From Calothrix sp. NIES-2100 (GTDB taxonomy: Bacteria; Cyanobacteriota; Cyanobacteriia; Cyanobacteriales; Nostocaceae), in NCBI RefSeq assembly GCF_002368195.1, contig NZ_AP018178.1, positions 8,576,645 through 8,640,644 of the forward strand: a DNA stretch of 64,000 bases. Direction: 5' to 3'. The notes beneath the pieces are model-generated. The model worked only from the letters and a program-made list of their open reading frames with translations. It did not search any database and was not told the DNA's origin. The first letter of the stretch is position 1, and every line of letters begins with the position of its first letter. Below, piece by piece: positions 7,216-16,448 of the stretch. The translations under genes were made by a program, and so were the position numbers.

Positions 7216-9692
7216 GTGTGATTCGTTGAGTCGAAACTGGCTACAGGAAACGCTTTTCAGCACAATCCTTAGCCTTGGGATGACTCGCTAGGTTCTTAGA
7301 AATCCGTTACAAATACCCAAGCGGATAACCGAATAAGTTATGTACGGATAACCGAACCTTGATAACTGTATAACCTTATAGGTGATGTGATAAACCATCA
7401 CAAAGTCCTATCCTCCAAGCGTGGGAGTGAAAGCATTTCCCCTACCTAGCGACTGGTTATCAAAGGGTAAAGCGGGGAAAAACGCTGGTAACACCAAACC
7501 ATGAGGTGAATCCCAGCAAGCAAGAGTGCATGGACAACGAAAGTGAAGCTACGTTTGAACAGTCGTAACCCAGTAAGTAGCGAAAAGAATGGTTGATACG
7601 CTGCGGTCAAAAGACACTGAGGCATATAGGAACCCGAAAGTACCGCCATTAAAGGTCACGCTTTCCTGTCTCCGGCTGAGTAGTACCGTCCTAAACACTC
7701 AAACAAAAGGTTATACGGAACGAAGTAATCCTGTCTGTGGCTCTCTAAGAGGTCGATATTAGAGTAGGAACCAATCCGCAAGCCCTAACAGGAAGAGATG
7801 GAATCAGAAGCAAATGCCTACCTGTAATGGGTATGGATACGCCGACAGATTCCCGATGATTTGGAAGATAGAGTGTCAACAAAGCAATGAAGATGACTAA
7901 AACACGGGAAAATCCGATGGTGGTATGGACACAAGTGAACTGGCGGAAGCTAGAACGCACGGTGTACAAGTTGCAAAAGAGAATCTATCAAGCCTCTCAA
8001 AGGGGAGATGTCAAAGCAGTGCGTAAATTGCAAAAGACTCTTCTAAATTCCTGGTCTGCCAAAATGCTTGCCGTCCGGAAAGTGACACAAGATAACCAAG
8101 GAAAGAACACTGCGGGAATAGATGGGAAAAAGGCTCTCACGCCTAACGCCCGACTTGAACTAGTAAAAACACTAGAACTAAACCACAAATCTACCCCCAC
8201 CCGCAGAGTATGGATTCCCAAGCCTGGGAAAACAGAAAAAAGACCCTTGGGGATACCCACAATCGCAGAACGGGCAAAACAAGCACTGGTGAAATTAGCC
8301 TTGGAACCCGAATGGGAAGCCAAGTTTGAGCCTAATAGCTATGGATTCCGACCTGGTAGAAGCTGTATGGATGCTATTGAGGGTATCAAAGTAGCAATCA
8401 AGCAAAAGAGCAAATATGTTCTAGATGCCGATATTGCAAAATGTTTTGACAAAATTGACCATAAAAAACTATTGAATAAAATCAATACGTTTCCAAAACT
8501 TCGCAGACAGATTAAAGCATGGCTTAAATCTGGTTTTCATGATGGCGGAGTATGGTTTCCAACTGATGAAGGAACCCCTCAAGGTGGTGTGATTTCGCCA
8601 CTATTAGCAAACATCGCATTACACGGGATGGAAAAGATTGTCAAGGAATTTGCCCGAACTCTTCCAGGGAAAAAGAACAACAACGAGAAGGAAATCACCT
8701 TAGTCAGATATGCCGATGATTTTGTCATCCTACATCCCAAGCTGGATGTAATTATGAGCGCTAAAGCACTGATTGAGGAATTCCTTAATGATACTGGTTT
8801 AGAACTTAGACCAGAAAAAACTCGCATCACTCACACCCTGGAATATATGGGTGAAGAAACCCCTGGTTTTGACTTCCTTGGCTTTAATATCCGTCAGTAC
8901 CCAGTAGGAAAGTACGCAACAGGCAAAAACCCACACGGTAAACCGCTAGGATACAAGACATACATTAAGCCAAGTAAAGAGGCTGTTAAAGCTCACTATC
9001 GAAGGTTAGCTAATGAAATTGACAAGCTAAAATCTTGTCAATCTCAAATCGAGCTAATCAAGCGACTAAACCCAATCATCACTGGATGGAACAACTATTA
9101 CTCTAAAGTAAACAGTGCTGAAATCTTTCAAGAGCTTGACAACTTATTGACACTGAAGCTAATTGCTTGGACTAAGGCTAGACATCTTCACAAATCTACA
9201 AAACGGTGGACTAGGAAGTATTTCGGCTCCAAGGACGGGTCAAACTGGATATTCCGCGCCATTACTGAAGGTAAAACTCTCTATCTTACTTACCACGGTG
9301 ATTTTCATATCCAGAAATTTGTCAAAGTCAAGGGAGAAGTCAGCCCCTACAACGGCGATTTCATCTACTGGGCTACCCGCATGGGCAAAAGTGTCGAATT
9401 ACCTACTAGAGTCTCCAAACTGCTGAAAAAGCAGAATGGAAAATGCACTGAATGCAATATGTACTTCAGAGATGGAGATGTAATGGAAGTAGACCATGTT
9501 ATTCCCCGTTCCAAAGGAGGGAAAGACAGCTACGACAATTACCAACTATTGCATAGACACTGCCATGACATCAAAACCAAACGAGACGGTACTCATGACA
9601 AGAGCCAAATCATTGAGGAGCCGTGTGATGCGAAAGTATCACGCACGGTTCTGAAGCCGAGTCACATTGGCGACAATGTGGCTTAGGGTAAT
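7216..9692 (+). mobile_element. group II intron in nrdJ
   Basis: A 2,477-nt intron. The 5' end reads GTGTG, as expected for group II introns, and the 3' end is GGGTAAT (an AY end). Joining 7215 to 9693 restores WVGG-TDW in frame. Domain V is the 34-nt hairpin at 9618-9651, starting GAGCCGTGTGATGCGAAAGT, with the usual GAAA-type loop and base pairing to ACGCACGGTTC. Domain VI follows at 9652-9692 with the CACATTG/CAATGTG stem. Domain IV encodes the maturase. About 670 nt of structured RNA precede the maturase. The element looks intact and may be mobile. Confidence 0.92.
7887..9686 (+). CDS. ltrA: group II intron reverse transcriptase/maturase with HNH domain
   Basis: A 599-aa protein encoded inside the intron. 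The N-terminal part carries RT0-RT blocks (NTAGIDGKKALT, IPKPGKTEKRPLGIP, NSYGFRPGRSCMDA), and the catalytic YADD is at residues 275-278. The maturase X region follows (RLNPIITGWNNYY). A C-terminal HNH endonuclease starts at Cys520/Cys523 (CTECNMYF), then VDHVIPRSKGGKDSYDN. In the family these parts give intron splicing and target-primed reverse transcription. All motifs are intact. The frame runs through domain V and stops in domain VI at TAG 9684-9686, so the last ~23 residues are read from ribozyme sequence. Confidence 0.93.
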   Translation: MKMTKTRENPMVVWTQVNWRKLERTVYKLQKRIYQASQRGDVKAVRKLQKTLLNSWSAKMLAVRKVTQDNQGKNTAGIDGKKALTPNARLELVKTLELNHKSTPTRRVWIPKPGKTEKRPLGIPTIAERAKQALVKLALEPEWEAKFEPNSYGFRPGRSCMDAIEGIKVAIKQKSKYVLDADIAKCFDKIDHKKLLNKINTFPKLRRQIKAWLKSGFHDGGVWFPTDEGTPQGGVISPLLANIALHGMEKIVKEFARTLPGKKNNNEKEITLVRYADDFVILHPKLDVIMSAKALIEEFLNDTGLELRPEKTRITHTLEYMGEETPGFDFLGFNIRQYPVGKYATGKNPHGKPLGYKTYIKPSKEAVKAHYRRLANEIDKLKSCQSQIELIKRLNPIITGWNNYYSKVNSAEIFQELDNLLTLKLIAWTKARHLHKSTKRWTRKYFGSKDGSNWIFRAITEGKTLYLTYHGDFHIQKFVKVKGEVSPYNGDFIYWATRMGKSVELPTRVSKLLKKQNGKCTECNMYFRDGDVMEVDHVIPRSKGGKDSYDNYQLLHRHCHDIKTKRDGTHDKSQIIEEPCDAKVSRTVLKPSHIGDNVA

Positions 9693-10661
9693 ACCGATTG
9701 GATAGCCAAGCCAAAAAACTTTTCTGGGGCTTACAATTGCACTTCTACCAACCTACAAGACTGGAAAGCCTTTGGGTTGATGATGGACTTAGCAATGATG
9801 GGCTGTGGTACTGGAACCATCATCGAACCAAGATATATTAATCAACTACCTCCAATCCGCAATCGCCTCAATGTCACAGTGCAGGGTGAAATTGGTAATA
9901 CTCCTAAAGAACAGCGTCGTGAGTATACGGAAATCTCTATACAGGATAATCAAGTTACTATCTCTGTTGGCGATAGCCGTGAAGGTTGGGTGAAATCTTA
10001 TCAAACCTTATTAGAAATCTCCACAGATGAGAGATTTAGTGGGGAAGTTCAAGTATTCGTTGATATTAGTGATGTTCGTCAAGCCGGAGAAACTTTAAAA
10101 GGTTTTGGAGGGGTTGCAAATCCGGTAAAATTGCCCATACTTTACCAAAATTGTGCATCTATCCTAAATAAAGCTGTAGGAAGGCAATTAAATTCTGTTG
10201 AATGCTGTCTATTAATCGATCAAGCAGCGGTAACAATTGTTGCAGGTAATATAAGAAGAAGTGCGGGTATGCGTCAGTTCAGGGCTGACGATCAATTAGG
10301 AGCTACTGCCAAGGATAATTTATGGCAGCAAGATGCAGAAGGTAACTGGCGAATTGATCCAGAACGTGATGCTCTCCGGATGGCAAACCATACAAGAGTT
10401 TTTCATCGCAAGCCGACATTAGAAGAATCTATTGATGCTGTTCGCAAACAGTATTACAGCGGTGAGGGTGCTATTCAATGGGCTGGTGAAGCAGTAGCTA
10501 GAGCTAACATTGATTTGCTACCAACATCGGCATTAAAAGTTGATTTCTTGAAAGCTTATGAACAAGGAACAGCAAAAGATTGGTTGCAAGAACACCATGC
10601 AAATCTTGATGCTGATGAACTAGAACATCGCTTAGCTCGATTTGGTCTAAACCCGTGTGGT
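9693..10661 (+). CDS. nrdJ: class II ribonucleotide reductase NrdJ, exon 2
   Basis: This exon gives residues 87-409. It begins TDWIAKPKNFSGAYNCTSTN, which includes the substrate-site Cys (residue 102 here) typical of class II reductases, and continues LMMDLAMMGCGTGT. It ends RFGLNPCG: Asn406, Pro407, Cys408 and Gly409 belong to the N-x-C-x-E catalytic motif, in which Cys carries the thiyl radical and Asn and Glu assist. The Glu is supplied by exon 3. The exon is exactly 323 codons between two intron ends. An ATG at 9777 is internal and is not a start. Confidence 0.92.
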
Positions 10662-10981
10662 AAGTAATTTTGCCTCACGTTAAACACCGGGGAAATTCGG
10701 TGAACCCTGCGATTGGGAATACCGAGGTAATCAGAGGAATTAAATCATCTTTGACACCGTACAGACTAGAGAGTGAACCTTATTACAATTCAAGATTTAA
10801 GATGAATTTTAAATTGTAACAAGAATATAATCTGGGTTTTACCCCCGTTCTTGGGAACGGCTCCACGAGTCTCCGGCTACTAATATTACTTCCTATATTT
10901 AGTAGAAAATATAGTCGGATCTACGAGGAATAAAGAACTCGTAGAACTAGAGGATAAAAAGCTTCTAGGGTAACAAAAATG
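10662..10981 (+). ncRNA. group I intron in nrdJ
   Basis: A 320-nt intron without an ORF. The splice sites follow group I rules: the exon ends in U (10661) and the intron ends in G (10981). Joining them gives NPCG-EIIGSN with the frame kept. An internal guide GCCTCACG at 10672-10679 pairs with exon CGTGTGGT (10654-10661), with U-G at the splice site and one U-U mismatch. The P7-type halves appear as ACAGACTAGAG at about 10763 and ATATAGTCGG at about 10909. It is too small to carry a homing nuclease. Class is inferred from these signals; a covariance-model search is lacking. Confidence 0.87.
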
Positions 10982-12055
10982 GAAATTATTGGCAGCAACT
11001 TCCACTGTAATTTGTCAGAAGTTCACCTGAATCAACTTGACCCCGATAACTACAAAGAACAAGAGGAAGCTTTCACTGCTGGGGCACTTTCTGTAGCCGC
11101 GCTTTTAAATCATAAATTCCTCGAACCTCGCTATCAAAAAAGCCGCGAGTTAGACCCAATTGTCGGGGTTTCTTTCACTGGCTTATTTGATTTCTTTGTC
11201 CATGCTTTTGGTGTGGATTGGTTGCGTTGGTGGGAAGCAGGAAGACCTGCTACTGAACAAGGATTGGCATTTAAACGTCAAGAAGAGAAATATCTGAGTT
11301 TCTGGAAAGATATTGTACACCGAGTAGTTTGGGAATATTGCGATCGCCATCATCTCAAACGTCCCAATCGCTGTACAACTGTCCAACCTAGTGGCACTAA
11401 GGCACTATTAACAGGTGCTAGTTCTGGCTGGCATCCTCCCAAAGCCCAACGATTTATTCGCCGGATTACTTTCCGGAAAAATGACCCAGTAGCTTTAGCT
11501 TGTATTGACTATGGCTACAACGTCATTCCTTCTCAATCTGACAAAGATGAAAAGGGAAATTTACTTCACGATCCCTTTGATTCTCGTGTTAGTGAATGGT
11601 TAGTAGAAATCCCGGTTGCTGTACCTTGGGCTGATTTACCAGGAGCCGATCAAATTGATGTTTCTAAGTTCTCTGCTTTAGCTCAATTAGATTTTGTTCT
11701 CCAAGTTCAGCGACATTATGTCACCCATAACACTTCTGCAACTTTAGAACTACGTTCTGAAGAAGTGGAAGTTCTTGGACAGCGCATTTACGAAGCCATA
11801 AAAAATGATGAAGGATATATTTCCGCAGCGCTTTTAGCTCGGTTCGATGATTTGCAATCATTCCCACGTTTGCCCTTTGAACCAATAGATAAGCTCACCT
11901 ATGAGCGGTTAACTGAAGAAGTAAAAACACGACGAAAAACAGATGATTTCTGTGCAGCTTTAAGTCGCTATGATTTAGGTGAATTGGCTGAAGCTGGCCC
12001 CTCTGGTTGTGACTCTGATAAATGCATGTTCCCTGAACAGCAACCAACCTCATAA
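10982..12055 (+). CDS. nrdJ: class II ribonucleotide reductase NrdJ, exon 3
   Basis: This exon gives residues 410-766. It starts EIIGSNFHCNLSEVHLNQ, so Glu410 completes the catalytic NPCGE motif. The barrel continues with TTVQPSGTKALLTGASSGWH. The C-terminal swivelling redox pair is visible as Cys752 and Cys757 in SGCDSDKCMF, which in this family accepts electrons from thioredoxin. The ATG at 10979-10981 is the last codon-sized piece of the intron and not a start. TAA is at 12053-12055, followed by a terminator-like hairpin. All expected catalytic and redox residues are present, so the gene should work if both introns splice. Confidence 0.92.
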   Translation, partial: EIIGSNFHCNLSEVHLNQLDPDNYKEQEEAFTAGALSVAALLNHKFLEPRYQKSRELDPIVGVSFTGLFDFFVHAFGVDWLRWWEAGRPATEQGLAFKRQEEKYLSFWKDIVHRVVWEYCDRHHLKRPNRCTTVQPSGTKALLTGASSGWHPPKAQRFIRRITFRKNDPVALACIDYGYNVIPSQSDKDEKGNLLHDPFDSRVSEWLVEIPVAVPWADLPGADQIDVSKFSALAQLDFVLQVQRHYVTHNTSATLELRSEEVEVLGQRIYEAIKNDEGYISAALLARFDDLQSFPRLPFEPIDKLTYERLTEEVKTRRKTDDFCAALSRYDLGELAEAGPSGCDSDKCMFPEQQPTS

Positions 12056-12106
12056 AGCAACATGAACAGTAACTGAGGAAGAGGGAAATTTATTTCGTAG
12101 ACTCAT

Positions 12107-12145
12107 AAGCAGTGGTTGGAAAATAAATTTCACCACTGCTTTTTA
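12107..12145 (+). terminator. terminator-like hairpin after nrdJ
   Basis: AAGCAGTGGT at 12107-12116 pairs with ACCACTGCTT at 12132-12141, followed by a run of T. It lies about 50 nt after the nrdJ stop and fits an intrinsic terminator. Confidence 0.75.
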
Positions 12146-12232
12146 TAAAATCCTGTTGGCATAAAACAGAAAATTTCTTTCGTCTGAAAGCTAATATAAC
12201 TGTTGTCCCATCGGCACAGCCGATTAATTTTC

Positions 12233-12958
12233 ATGATTACCCTCTACAAAACACCGCCTGCATGGAATTTACCAAGTCTTAGCCCACCCTGTATGAAGCT
12301 GGAAACGTAGTTACGTATGGCTAAGCTCCCTTATAAAATTGATACAAACATTAATTTAGCAACAGCCCCAAAAGGCAAAATACCATTCATCGAATATCAA
12401 GGGAAACTAATTAGTGATTCCACTTTAATTATTGAAATGCTGAAACAAAAAGAAGGTATCGACCTTGATGAAGGGTTGTCACCTTCTGAGCGAGCGATAT
12501 CCCTTGCTTTCCGTCGGATGCTCAAAGAAAACATTTACTGGGGTATTGGTGATATTCGCTTCAATGTTGCAGAAAATTGGCAAATTTATCGAGAAATGTT
12601 AGCTAATTTCTTACCTATGATACCCGCAGCCGAATTACAGCCAATTCTAGAAAGTATCCGTGATAATTTTTGCTCTCAGATGTATGGTCATGGTATGGGT
12701 CGTCATAGCCGTGAGGAAATATTTCTGATTACCAGCGCGGATTTTCAAGCACTCTCAGATTTCCTTGCTGACAAACCATTTTTTATGGGAGATAAACCCA
12801 CAACTGTAGATGCAACTTTGTATGCTTATGTCGGTAATACCATTAAGCCACCATTCCAAAGTCCTATTATTGACTATGTTCTTCAATTGTCCAATCTCTG
12901 CCAGCATTATGAGCGAATGACGCAGCTATTTTTTAGCGATGGTGAAATTACTTATTAG
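12233..12958 (+). pseudogene. glutathione S-transferase-like gene with internal TAG
   Basis: From ATG 12233 the frame reads MITLYKTPPAWNLPSLSPPC, MKLET, then TAG at 12308-12310, then LRMAKLPYKIDTN. The family (metaxin/Faxc-like GSTs) has an aromatic residue, usually Tyr, at the TAG place, so one base change explains the break. The rest is complete: GKIPFIEYQGKLISDSTLII is the N-terminal thioredoxin-like part, and FFMGDKPTTVDATLYAYVG is in the helical C-terminal domain. Restart at ATG 12317 would give a 213-aa protein lacking the first strand and helix of the thioredoxin fold, where glutathione is usually held. It is probably inactive unless the stop is bypassed. Confidence 0.75.
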
Positions 12959-13155
12959 TAACCGTCATCAATTGCGTACAGATGTATGAAAATGGGCATG
13001 GGGCATTTGTCAATAGTCAGCTGTCATTTCTCCTCTGCCCACTTGCTACTTGTTCAGTAGTGTGTATACTTTGCCACCAGTGACCTGAGATTGATTTTCA
13101 CGTTACGATTAATAAACAAGTGATAATTTTTTAAAGCATCACGAGGAGATTCTAA

Positions 13156-13374
13156 ATGTTCATTGATGAATTGTCACCAATTTTTAAAGAATTTACTCAA
13201 CATCCAGTCTCATTTTTGGGAGGATTTGTTTCGGGTGTGCTGCGACTCAATCTTGCAGACGATCCTGTAAAAAGCTGGCTGGATAAACAAACAGGCTCAA
13301 CCAGTTATACCTCTAGTGCTACTGAGGCTCATAATGGTAAAGCTGCTGGCCCTCAACAAATTGCCATTGATTGA
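13156..13374 (+). CDS. small conserved cyanobacterial protein
   Basis: A 72-aa protein with a strong ribosome-binding site (GAGGAG at about 13142-13147). The sequence FIDELSPIFKEFTQHPVSFL, GGFVSGVLRLNLADDPVKSW has a likely amphipathic helix and a Gly-rich middle, with a polar Ser/Thr tail. I recall similar short proteins in filamentous cyanobacteria, but I know no function. The middle segment (VSFLGGFVSGVLRL) could touch a membrane. It stands alone between nrdJ/GST and the RRM gene. Confidence 0.75.
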   Translation: MFIDELSPIFKEFTQHPVSFLGGFVSGVLRLNLADDPVKSWLDKQTGSTSYTSSATEAHNGKAAGPQQIAID

Positions 13375-13931
13375 CAAACATCTGATTTACAACTGCTGAT
13401 ACCAATTCTATGTGAGGTGGCAATGCATCTTCATCCCGAATTGGTATCACAGTCTGACGCTTAAATCTTTGAGAGTTCTTGAGCGATCGCCTGTGATTAG
13501 CTCAGGAATGATCTTCGGTACAATCACAAGGGAGAAGATTGCGATCGCCACATCTGCGTTAGTGTGAATTTGCGATCGCCATTTATTGCTATTAAGGGTA
13601 ATTAAATATTTTCTACTTCTAGCTAGAATAATCTATAAATATTTATATTTGTAAATTTTTGTAACTTATAAAACAAAATCAGTAAAAATACCAGACTGAT
13701 AAGAGTTGCTGATTTTATGCTATTAGGGTTTGTAAAATCTCATACTTTGAAAAATATTATGATCAGTTATTATATGAGCGTATGAGTAAGTTCAGCCACA
13801 TGGCACATAAAGTTGTAGACCATGTCACAATCTCAGCTGGCCACTCTACAACATTCGCCATCGGTGAATCAGAGGCATATATCTGTTTTTAGCTGAACTC
13901 ATCGCTCCTTGTTGAAACTTACGTGACCCAC
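13375..13931. promoter_or_regulatory. 557-nt leader region upstream of RRM gene
   Basis: No gene is seen. GATACCAATTC at 13398-13408 and its reverse complement at 13438-13448 form an 11-bp stem, possibly a terminator for the small gene before it. HIP1 octamers follow. From about 13740 the DNA is AT-rich, then ATGAGTAAGTTCAGC (about 13779) can pair with GCTGAACTCAT (about 13893) around a ~100-nt loop just before the RRM gene. Long structured 5' leaders are known for cold-regulated rbp genes of Anabaena; that this is one is inference. Confidence 0.45.
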
Positions 13932-14231
13932 ATGACTATTTACGTTGGAAATCTCTCCTACCGCGCTACCGAAGCGGACTTAAAAGAAGTATTTGCAGAT
14001 TATGGCGAAGTTAAAAGGGTAGTTTTACCTACCGACCGCGAAACAGGCAAGATGCGGGGCTTTGCATTTGTTGAGATGAATGAAGATGCCCAAGAAGATG
14101 CCGCTATCACAGAATTAGATGGGGCAGAATGGATGGGGCGTCAACTCAAAGTCAATAAAGCTAAACCAAGAGAAGATAACCGACGAGACGATAACCGACG
14201 AGGTAGCTGGGCGAAAAAACAAGAAATATAA
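13932..14231 (+). CDS. RRM-type RNA-binding protein (Rbp family)
   Basis: A 99-aa protein started at ATG 13932 (MTIYVGNLSYRATEADLKEV); a GTG three codons upstream is less likely. A single RNA-recognition motif fills residues 1-80, with RNP2 as IYVGNL and RNP1 as RGFAFVEM. The tail is Arg/Asp-rich (EDNRRDDNRRGSW), instead of the Gly-rich tail of some cold-induced Rbp proteins. In cyanobacteria such proteins bind mRNA and help in cold response or mRNA localisation. The large leader before it suggests regulation at RNA level. The gene is alone; no rpsU follows. Confidence 0.92.
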   Translation: MTIYVGNLSYRATEADLKEVFADYGEVKRVVLPTDRETGKMRGFAFVEMNEDAQEDAAITELDGAEWMGRQLKVNKAKPREDNRRDDNRRGSWAKKQEI

Positions 14232-15360
14232 AAAACGCGAAATATGATTATAGCAAATTGTTATCTAGTTCTGCAAGACATTAGTCGCCGTGATTTACTA
14301 GTAACAATTCAGCATCAAATAACTCACCAATAAGGGGGCGGGAGAGCCTCACCCTTCAAGGATACTGCTGGCGAATGGTAGGTCTCTTCCCGCAATACCC
14401 ACACAAACAGTTTTCTGGCAGTTTTTTGGCATACCCGACATATCGTCGGCTCTGTTGAAGCCAGGAAGGCAGTTCCCATCACAAATGGAGGAAACCCGCA
14501 GCGCACTGGCTGGGCTATGGCTACAGAGTTTTTCGTGGACTAAAGAATTCAGCCCACGCCGTAAAGCTTTGTGCAATTAGCCGCACTTAACTATAGTGAC
14601 AGTGGAATATTAGGATAATGGGGGGTTATTTTGAGCGATTATAGTTACCCTTTGGGCAGAGCTTCTCTTCTCACTCGGGGAGACGCGCAAGGGACTAGAG
14701 GCTGCGCCCTAAGCGAAGCTATGCCGTAGGCTTTACGCTTACTGCGCAGCGTCTTTGACAGGAGAAGGAATCGCTCTGAGCCGGAAAAAATTTGAATTAG
14801 CTGAATCGAACTGCCTAGTCGCTATTTTCAAGACAGTCAATCACGGTAAAATCCCACAACAAACGGTTGAAAATCTTATTTCCCAGCCAACAGTCAACAC
14901 TTCGGCTTCTGGTGCGTCCGCTACGCGCTAAGCGAATCTATGCCGCAGGCTTTACGCTCAGTGACCACAGTCAAAAGTCAAAAGTCAGTACTATTTTCAA
15001 CGCAGCCTCGAGAGACTGACCAGCGATAAACAATTGATTTCTTTAGTTTATCTAAAAACACATCTGGATTATCAAATTACCTTTCTAAGATAGAGGCAGA
15101 GACTAGTGGTTTGGCAACCCAATTTTGATGGATTGCGACTCTCACAAAGAGAAGTCTGAGCGCCGGCGGGCGACACTTCATAGGGAGACGTTGACGCGAA
15201 CGAGACGCTAAGTGAACGACGAACAGAACTTCGGGAGAAGGGGAGACAGTTTAAAGCGGAGAATGTTTCACCCAGATGGAGTTAGCTTGCCAGACTACTA
15301 GATAAATTGCCATAAACGGTATCAGCCGAACCAACACACATTCCTAGGGAGAACAAGACA
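14232..15360. repeat. 1.1-kb gap with several REP-like repeats
   Basis: I find no convincing gene. REP-like palindromes occur at about 14640-14760 (core AGCGAAGCTATGCCGTAGGC), at about 14905-14960 (CTAAGCGAATCTATGCCGCA and onward), and a diverged one with GAGACGCTAAG at about 15160-15240. The leader of fbp (AGGGAG ribosome-binding site at about 15346) lies at the right end. Open frames on the minus strand at about 14324-14576 have no family resemblance that I can support. Confidence 0.6.
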
Positions 15361-16410
15361 ATGGCTCAAGCACCTGAATCGTTAGATTTATCTAACAAAT
15401 ACACTGGAGATAAGACTTTAAATAGAGATTGTACAACCTTATCCCGTCACGTCCTCCAACAATGTCAAAGTTTTTCCGCCCAGGCGCAGGATTTGAGTGC
15501 GCTGATGAATCGGATTGGTTTAGCGGGAAAACTGATTGCACGTCACCTCAGCCGTGCGGGATTAATGGAAGGTGTTTTGGGATTCACTGGCGACATTAAC
15601 GTCCAGGGTGAATCCGTTAAAAAGATGGATGTTTATGCCAATGATGTATTTATAGCTGTTTTTGAGCAAAGTGGCTTAGTTTGCCGCTTAGCTTCTGAAG
15701 AAATGGACAAACCCTATTACATCCCGGAGAACTGTCCAATTGGCCGCTATACCTTGCTGTATGACCCAATTGATGGCTCATCAAATACCGATACCAATCT
15801 CAGCTTAGGTTCGATTTTTTCCATTCGCCAGCAGGAAGGTGATGATATCGATGGCAAAGCTGTTGACCTACTGACAAATGGACGCAAGCAACTGGCCGCC
15901 GGATACATACTCTATGGCCCCAGCACAATGCTGGTCTATACTATAGGTAAGGGCGTTCACTCATTTACCCTTGATCCCAGCTTAGGTGAGTTTATTCTCA
16001 CAGAAGAAAATATCAAAATTCCCAATCACGGCTCGGTGTATAGCGTCAACGAAGGGAATTTTTGGCAATGGGAAGAATCTATTCGGGAATACATCCGCTA
16101 TGTCCATCGGACAGAAGGCTACACAGCTCGCTATAGTGGGGCAATGGTAAGCGACATCCACAGAATTTTGGTTCAAGGTGGAGTGTTTCTCTATCCTGGC
16201 ACAATTCAAAAACCAGAAGGCAAATTGCGTCTGCTTTATGAAACTGCTCCTTTAGCCTTTTTGATTGAGCAAGCAGGAGGTCGTGCTACCACAGGATTGG
16301 TAGATATCCTGGACGTAGTACCGAAGAAGCTGCATCAACGTACACCTCTAATTATTGGTAGCAGAGAGGATGTAGCCAAGGTGGAGTCTTTTATTCAAAA
16401 CGGTCACTAG
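15361..16410 (+). CDS. fbp: fructose-1,6-bisphosphatase, class I
   Basis: A 349-aa protein, the normal length. It hydrolyses fructose 1,6-bisphosphate to fructose 6-phosphate, feeding the Calvin cycle and the oxidative pentose phosphate route. Metal- and phosphate-site motifs are LASEE (110-114) and DPIDGSSN (135-142). SGAMVSDIHRIL and GKLRLLYETAPLAFLIEQAG are the sugar-phosphate site. The start has AGGGAG in front. It is the first gene of the fbp-tal-zwf-opcA cluster on one strand, the order known from Nostoc. A heptamer array follows the stop codon directly. Confidence 0.97.
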   Translation: MAQAPESLDLSNKYTGDKTLNRDCTTLSRHVLQQCQSFSAQAQDLSALMNRIGLAGKLIARHLSRAGLMEGVLGFTGDINVQGESVKKMDVYANDVFIAVFEQSGLVCRLASEEMDKPYYIPENCPIGRYTLLYDPIDGSSNTDTNLSLGSIFSIRQQEGDDIDGKAVDLLTNGRKQLAAGYILYGPSTMLVYTIGKGVHSFTLDPSLGEFILTEENIKIPNHGSVYSVNEGNFWQWEESIREYIRYVHRTEGYTARYSGAMVSDIHRILVQGGVFLYPGTIQKPEGKLRLLYETAPLAFLIEQAGGRATTGLVDILDVVPKKLHQRTPLIIGSREDVAKVESFIQNGH

Positions 16411-16416
16411 TTTAAG

Positions 16417-16448
16417 AAGGCAGAAGGCAGAAGGTAGAAGGCAGAAGG
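16417..16448 (+). repeat. heptamer array (AAGGCAG)n
   Basis: About 4.6 copies of AAGGCAG, one with T for C, begin six nt after the fbp stop codon. It is a short tandemly repeated repetitive (STRR) sequence of the Nostoc type. Confidence 0.9.

Noticed and set aside
9777..10667. Independent 296-aa gene start at ATG 9777
   Set aside because: The conserved reductase sequence begins upstream at 9693, directly after the group II intron, so this ATG is internal.
10979..10981. ATG as start of a separate 358-aa reductase gene
   Set aside because: It is the 3' end of the group I intron; its G is the expected last intron base.
4510..12310. Recoding of TAG as an amino acid, suggested by three frames that continue past TAG (4510, about 5979, 12308)
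   Set aside because: TAG is the ordinary stop of fbp, opcA, cobB and other sound genes here; the three cases are better seen as gene decay or chance.
14324..14576. Two minus-strand open frames of 60 and 75 codons
   Set aside because: They overlap in different frames, match no family I know, and lie in a repeat-rich gap.
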